Positions 51,501 to 57,500 of a DNA stretch of 64,000 nt are shown here, piece after piece. The stretch spans positions 2,343,193-2,407,192 of the forward strand of contig SJOL01009403.1 in assembly GCA_004794785.1 (NCBI GenBank), in the 5' to 3' direction. The stretch is from Opisthorchis felineus (lineage: Eukaryota > Platyhelminthes > Trematoda > Opisthorchiida > Opisthorchiidae). Position 1 is the first letter of the stretch. Every line of letters starts with the position of its first letter. Made by a program: the position numbers and the translations under genes. The notes under the pieces were generated by a model, which was not told the DNA's origin, ran no database searches, and was given only the letters and a program-made list of their open reading frames with translations.

Positions 51501-54500
51501 GCTGTTAACGGTCGTGCCGTCAGATATATGACGATCTAGGGTCATTCGCATTTGATTTTCTCAGGTTACTTTTTTTTCCGTGTGTGGTCTAACATGCACA
51601 ACTGCGACCGAGTGGGCCTCTCACAGCCCCGACGATTTCGAGCATCTGCAAACGTACTTTGAAGTGTAAGCCGACTGTCCTGTGGCTGGTAAAGCAGCAG
51701 CCTGTCAAACGTGTAGTAGAAATACCGGGATTCTGCTGTAGCTGCCTCTTCGCTCTATTTTTTCCTCGTTGCTTGAAGGAAAAGATTAAAAGATTTGGCT
51801 TTTTAATGACTTTCAACAATTCTCCTTGAGAGTTTATTTTCCTTCCCATGTTATAGTATTTTCTGCGCAGTCTAGTTACATGCCAAAACCTCCGTGTATT
51901 AAACTCGTATCTGTTTGCTTCATAAGGCTGTGTATACATCGGTCCAGTCATCGGAGGAATCGGCGGTCGTATCGTACAGCTAATAGCACCGACAGATTAT
52001 GTGACACGCATTACCCGTGGACACATGCTGTGCTGTAAGATCAGCTACTAGTTGGTAAACAGATCGCCTAAATTTCCTTACTGCTTCTAACGATGCATCC
52101 AGTTAGGTTTGTCGGGCTGGGACAAGACACTGGTTTGTACCAACTGTATATGTCCTCGTAGTTATTCAATCTGATTGGAAGGCGACACGTAAACGCGTTC
52201 TCGCATAGGTAGGATAAATTTAGCCGATCACTTAGGCACACGTAACCATAGCTTTGTTCGAAGTGCAGTAAGAAACCGAAGTGTATAATTCAAAATCTCA
52301 TGATGTATAAACGCTCGACAGACTTTTCGTTCATGAGGTCTAAGATAAATGTTGGATTTATATTTACAAGCCCATAGTCGCGGACAAATTAAACAAAGTA
52401 ATCTGATCGGAAAACTATGCTCGAAAATATCTTCAGCTAGTTCAAAACCTTGTATGCTCTGCGAACACCCTTCTGACGTTTACCAAAATGCGTTAAAGGG
52501 TGGAACGACATGCTTCAGCTTTCAGTTCCCTAGTTCTGCGGAGTACTGATTCGTAAACGTTCCTCCTCAGATAATTCCAATGATCGCTGAGGCCATTTTT
52601 AGCGACCATTGAGGCCTTTTTTGTTGTCTCTTGCTGAGCGTGATGATACCCTGTATTTCTGGAAGTACATATTGGCCAATAGTTTTAACGTAAGTTCATC
52701 CACATAGGGCCGAGGATATTTCTTAAAAATGCCTTTTTGCACCAGTTTTTTCGTTGACATGGGGAACAATTAATAGGCCAAAATGGACTCCGCGCTAGAT
52801 GGTGATCTTTTCATCAAGGTGTCAGTGAACTTTCCATATCGTGTGCAGTTTAGTCTCCCACCATTCGAAGGTATATCTTCGGTGACTATTCCCGCACAGA
52901 TAGAAGGTGAACTCATCGGCATATATAATTTGCCCAAGAGAGGGTTGGTGATTGCGACAATACTCCAAACTTTGATAAATACCGTGTACTTTGAATAAAC
53001 TGCACTCTAGTTGGTAAGTGGGGGCGATGTTTCCAGCCCTTCATCATTTGCCAAACACCCTTAGCTTTCCGGCTTGTGGTTTCATTGTTTGCTGTCGGTG
53101 CATTTTAAGCTGGTACCTGAGTGCACGATCCCCCTGGTGGCAAGCGTCTGAGCACTGGTACCGTAGTTTTCGATCTTCTGCATACTCGACTACAGTGCGG
53201 TACTAAAGGCTTGTTTTAGGGATGTGGTCGGTTTTATTTATTAAACGCACCGCCGCATACACTTTATGTCCGACGCGCTGCACAAGTGTTTTGACCTGGT
53301 TTGGGTGTCAATACACGTTTTGCATCTTTGGTGGTTGTTTTCACGGAACGCTAGCTTGGAAGGTGCAGACCGAAAACTAAGCTGAGAAAATACTTTTATT
53401 ACACTTAACGACCGGAAGGTCTGTGGCTCGAACCCATCTCCGGGATCTCGACTGCTCCTGTCCAGGCTGGGGAACCTGGCAGCATCCCAGCCTTCGTGCT
53501 TCCGTCGGTTGGCATGGCAGCTAGGCACCGAAAGGGTGTTACAGCTGAGCGGTCATTCTAGTTATTATCGTATTACTCCCGTTGAAAAACACCATTCTAA
53601 CGTCGATCAAACTTCACTTCGTTGTGTTCTTACCAATACATACAGACACCAGAAAAGCATCGACGTTACCCGTAAGTCTCCGATCTGTCACTTGTTTTGC
53701 TTGTATTGCCTGTCTCGTGTCTTGTGGCAAAAGCCACAGGCATTCCGACAGGACTCAGCCTTCGCTTGTTCTTTTCAGATCCCAGCGCAAACCAGTACGC
53801 CCTCGGAAACGTATACGGCGGAAATTATCCGAACCGGTAAGTTTGTTTTGGACCCGTTTGAATCGGTCATGATTGGTTTGTAGACAGGTGAGTATCTCTC
53901 ACGGCTTAGAGGAGGATTGAATGATAACTTTTTCCTTTCCTCATCACTAACTGATACATGACTGTTTGTCCGTCTTCGCCTAAGATTTCCAGTCTGTGGT
54001 TAACAATTTATGAGAGGAACTTGAAACGGGACCCGCGAGATCCTTCCAATCAGACGGTCTCATTTAATTCAAGTTTTTGGGCCCTCTTTGTTTTGTTGAT
54101 CGCTTTGTAATTTGAAGGCAATCAAGTCGTAAATTGCCAACATTCTGGAAACTTAAATGTATACTCCTAACTTGATTGCTTTTTCAAAGTCTGTCTAATA
54201 ATCTCGTATTCTGTTTCGTTCGGAGTCTTCCTATACTGACATAGTGGTTCATTTGTCTTGTCCGTGTAAGTAGGCTAATTTCATCACAATTCTATTTATC
54301 TACCTCCCGTTGTCCAGTTTGAAATTATCTGTCACCACTTTTTCATTCAGTAGTGGCGTCATTTCTGTTCCCAAGCTGTTTACTAGAAGATTAAGTTCGC
54401 TGTGAAGTGCGGAAACCGGCTGTGATTTTCTACTACGAAAAGATTTCGACCAAAGTTGTAATGGAAGTAGCATGTTAGAAGAGAGCACTGGTGCTGACAC

Positions 54501-57500
54501 GATGTATTCTAGAATGTAAGGAATAATAACTGCAAGAGTGATACTTTCAGAGAAGCTGCTCCTTAATCGAGTCCGTAGCATCACTCTGTCGACCGTAGTT
54601 TGGTTTGTGATTGGATGCTCGAGTCGGTAGATGTCAGTCATCCCGGAATGACTGATTTGGCTCGTCACAGTCAAATCACACGGTCAGATCTCAAGCCGAA
54701 ACCCACATTATTGATCTGTGATCTCTTGGAGAACCGTCAAGCAACTCCTTACATATTTATAGTTTTTTCTCCTTGGGGGAGAGGATGGATTTAGTTCACT
54801 TAACCGCATCAGGCGAATCGCCAGCAACGTCAAGGGTTGATGCTTTGAAAGTGCTGCTCAGAGCGTAACATGGGGAGGACCAGGAATGTGTGCCGCATGA
54901 CAGGGGATGAGCTTGATTTAATCAGATTGCATTGCACGCCCCTATGGGGCCTTTCTGAGCGCAACATGGGCAGAACGGTGTACCACCTCCGTTCCGTTCG
55001 GCACTGTTATCTCTACTTTCTTTCCTCCACGTTTACATCCCAGAAATCATGCGAGATTCGTACGTCGTCTACACCATTCGGGTGACGTGCATGTCTACGG
55101 CAACCGGCAGTGAAGATACTTGGCAAACACTTCGCCGCTTCAGTCATTTTGCAGAGTTGCATTCGCTTATCACCGACAGAGTGAGTTTGTGGAATTCAGC
55201 ATAAGTAAACCATATGGAGGTTTTCGCTACTCAAAATACTCGGTCACCCTATCTTATCTGCAGTACTTATGCTTTTATGGGGTTGCACAGTATTCCAGCG
55301 TTTCTGCAACCATCTCTGTGTCTTAGCTCCTTGAATTTTTTGGCACGTTATATCTTTTCATGGATCTCAAGATACTCTGAGATTCGCCAGTGTAGAACAA
55401 CGGTCAGTTGTAGGGTCTGCCCAAGGTAGTCCGTTGAGCAAGGTTCTTGTTTGATATTTACATTCTGTCATCTTAGCCTTTCATATGTGGTGAATTTTCC
55501 CCGACTTTTCTCTTGTCTTCAGTGCGGCAATATCCCCAAACTGAAGCTTCCTTCCAAGCGGGCTTTCAGCAATATGAGCCGAGATTTTCTTAACAAGCGC
55601 CGTCGGGAACTTGATGAGTATTTGACGGTGAGTCGGTGTATNNNNNNNNNNNNNNNNNNNNNNNNNNNNNNNNNNNNNNNNNNNNNNNNNNNNNNNNNNN
55701 NNNNNNNNNNNNNNNNNNNNNNNNNNNNNNNNNNNNNNNNNNNNNNNNNNNNNNNNNNNNNNNNNNNNNNNNNNNNNNNNNNNNNNNNNNNNNNNNNNNN
55801 NNNNNNNNNNNNNNNNNNNNNNNNNNNNNNNNNNNNNNNNNNNNNNNNNNNNNNNNNNNNNNNNNNNNNNNNNNNNNNNNNNNNNNNNNNNNNNNNNNNN
55901 NNNNNNNNNNNNNNNNNNNNNNNNNNNNNNNNNNNNNNNNNNNNNNNNNNNNNNNNNNNNNNNNNNNNNNNNNNNNNNNNNNNNNNNNNNNNNNNNNNNN
56001 NNNNNNNNNNNNNNNNNNNNNNNNNNNNNNNNNNNNNNNNNNNNNNNNNNNNNNNNNNNNNNNNNNNNNNNNNNNNNNNNNNNNNNNNNNNNNNNNNNNN
56101 NNNNNNNNNNNNNNNNNNNNNNNNNNNNNNNNNNNNNNNNNNNNNNNNNNNNNNNNNTGCAAGAGTTTTCCTACGTTCAGCAGTGATCTTCGTTTGGGTT
56201 TGTCCAATACATGTTGGTTGAATAACGGTTGTTAATGAATCCCTCGGTCTGTCGGTGTTCTAATCCCGGTCACAGTCAAAGTTACCGTCTACTGTTGGTC
56301 CGCACTTAGAACAAAGGTCGGGCCTGACACTTTCTCTTTATTGCGGACTAACCTGAAAATCATATTAGGACATGAAAACTACTCATCCAAGGCTGATATG
56401 AACCGAATATTCATTCACATAAATCTTATGCATTTACAAAGCTTTCTGGATCCAGAAAATGATTTAATGCATATGCAGGACAGAATTCCAGAGTAAGGGT
56501 GCATTTCTAGATTTCTACGGCGACGGTCTTGCAGGAAGGAATGAGTTAGTTTGACGGATATCCCTAATCCCCGCTGTCCATGGAGAATGACGGGCAATGC
56601 AATTGGGAGTCATCGAGTAACTTAGGAATTTATGTGCGAGTGACGTCCCCAACCCGACAAGACATTTGTTCGAGGGTATGCCTCTAACCTCTGAACTACC
56701 AAGCACAGACTGCAAGGCGACAGGAAGTTTGCCGTTGTATTTTAGGTTGATCTTCACCAACTTTTGAGGTCTGGCGTACCATCAATTTCGCTTCCCTAGC
56801 CGTTGCACATCCAAATTCGACCTGCAGAGCAACAGGATCCCATGTTGGGTGGTGACTGTCAATGTATGCCGGCTCGGTAGCACCTGGTATTAGTCAGGAG
56901 TCTGTGTTCTTCTCGTGGCACGTGAAACCCCTTTACAACAGGATAGTACTTGTGATGTCTTATTTGCACGCATGTATTTTACAGGTGATCCAGTTGCCAG
57001 TCGATAATCCACGACTCTCAGGCCGGAGACCGTTTAGTCCATCTGCACCGGTTTCCACGCCATGGTTAGCGTCTTTGCGCCACGATGAAGATGGTGGTCA
57101 TTGTGATGGTTTGTGACATTTTGTTGCTTTATAGAGGTGTAACGCCACAGTGCGGTGTGGTAGCAGTTTCTATACCGGGAAAACCAAGCACGACTCCACC
57201 TTAATTCGTTCGATTGGTTATGTCCAATCTTACATTCTCTAATTATGGCAAACTAGTCATCACTGTATATGACCTACTTACTCTATCCTGGATAACCGTT
57301 TATTATTGGTGGCTCCATTGTGATGAAACGCTCAGGATGGTAAACTTTTAGGAATGATGTATCTCAGTGTGCACCTAGACACTAAGTTATACAATATATG
57401 GCTCGTTAATGCCTGAATTGCTTATTCACGTGTTTTAGCCCGTTCAACTTCACTTGCTTTTAAAAAAAACATATCCCCCAGTAACATCTTGTTAGCTTCT

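Larger units (their letters stand above)
46995..53645 (+). other. intron 14 of the SNX13-like gene (6.7 kb)
   Basis: The largest intron. It contains an antisense LINE fragment (47770-48850) with a SINE inserted in it, plus SINE copies at 49031 and 53408. The frames at 49864-50261 and 52783-52998 have no recognisable domain. The rest is unassigned. Confidence 0.75.

Noticed and set aside
52565..52625. Short direct repeat around a GAGGCC motif
   Set aside because: Two imperfect copies of about 15 nt within 60 nt, too short and degenerate to interpret.
53837..53886. Strong donor ACAG/GTGAGT at about 53886 as the end of exon 16
   Set aside because: Using it would place an in-frame stop (TAG) just before it. 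The donor at 53837 keeps the frame into the PX domain.
55451..56235. Open frames of 199-256 codons around 55.5-56.2 kb
   Set aside because: They run through the 516-base N gap. Only the part at 55523-55627 is real coding sequence (exon 18).
56984..57116. Possible extra exon after TATTTTACAG with a Pro/Ser-rich translation
   Set aside because: Its available donors leave in phase 1, which does not match exon 19 (phase 0 entry). It has no similarity to the SNX13 region expected there.
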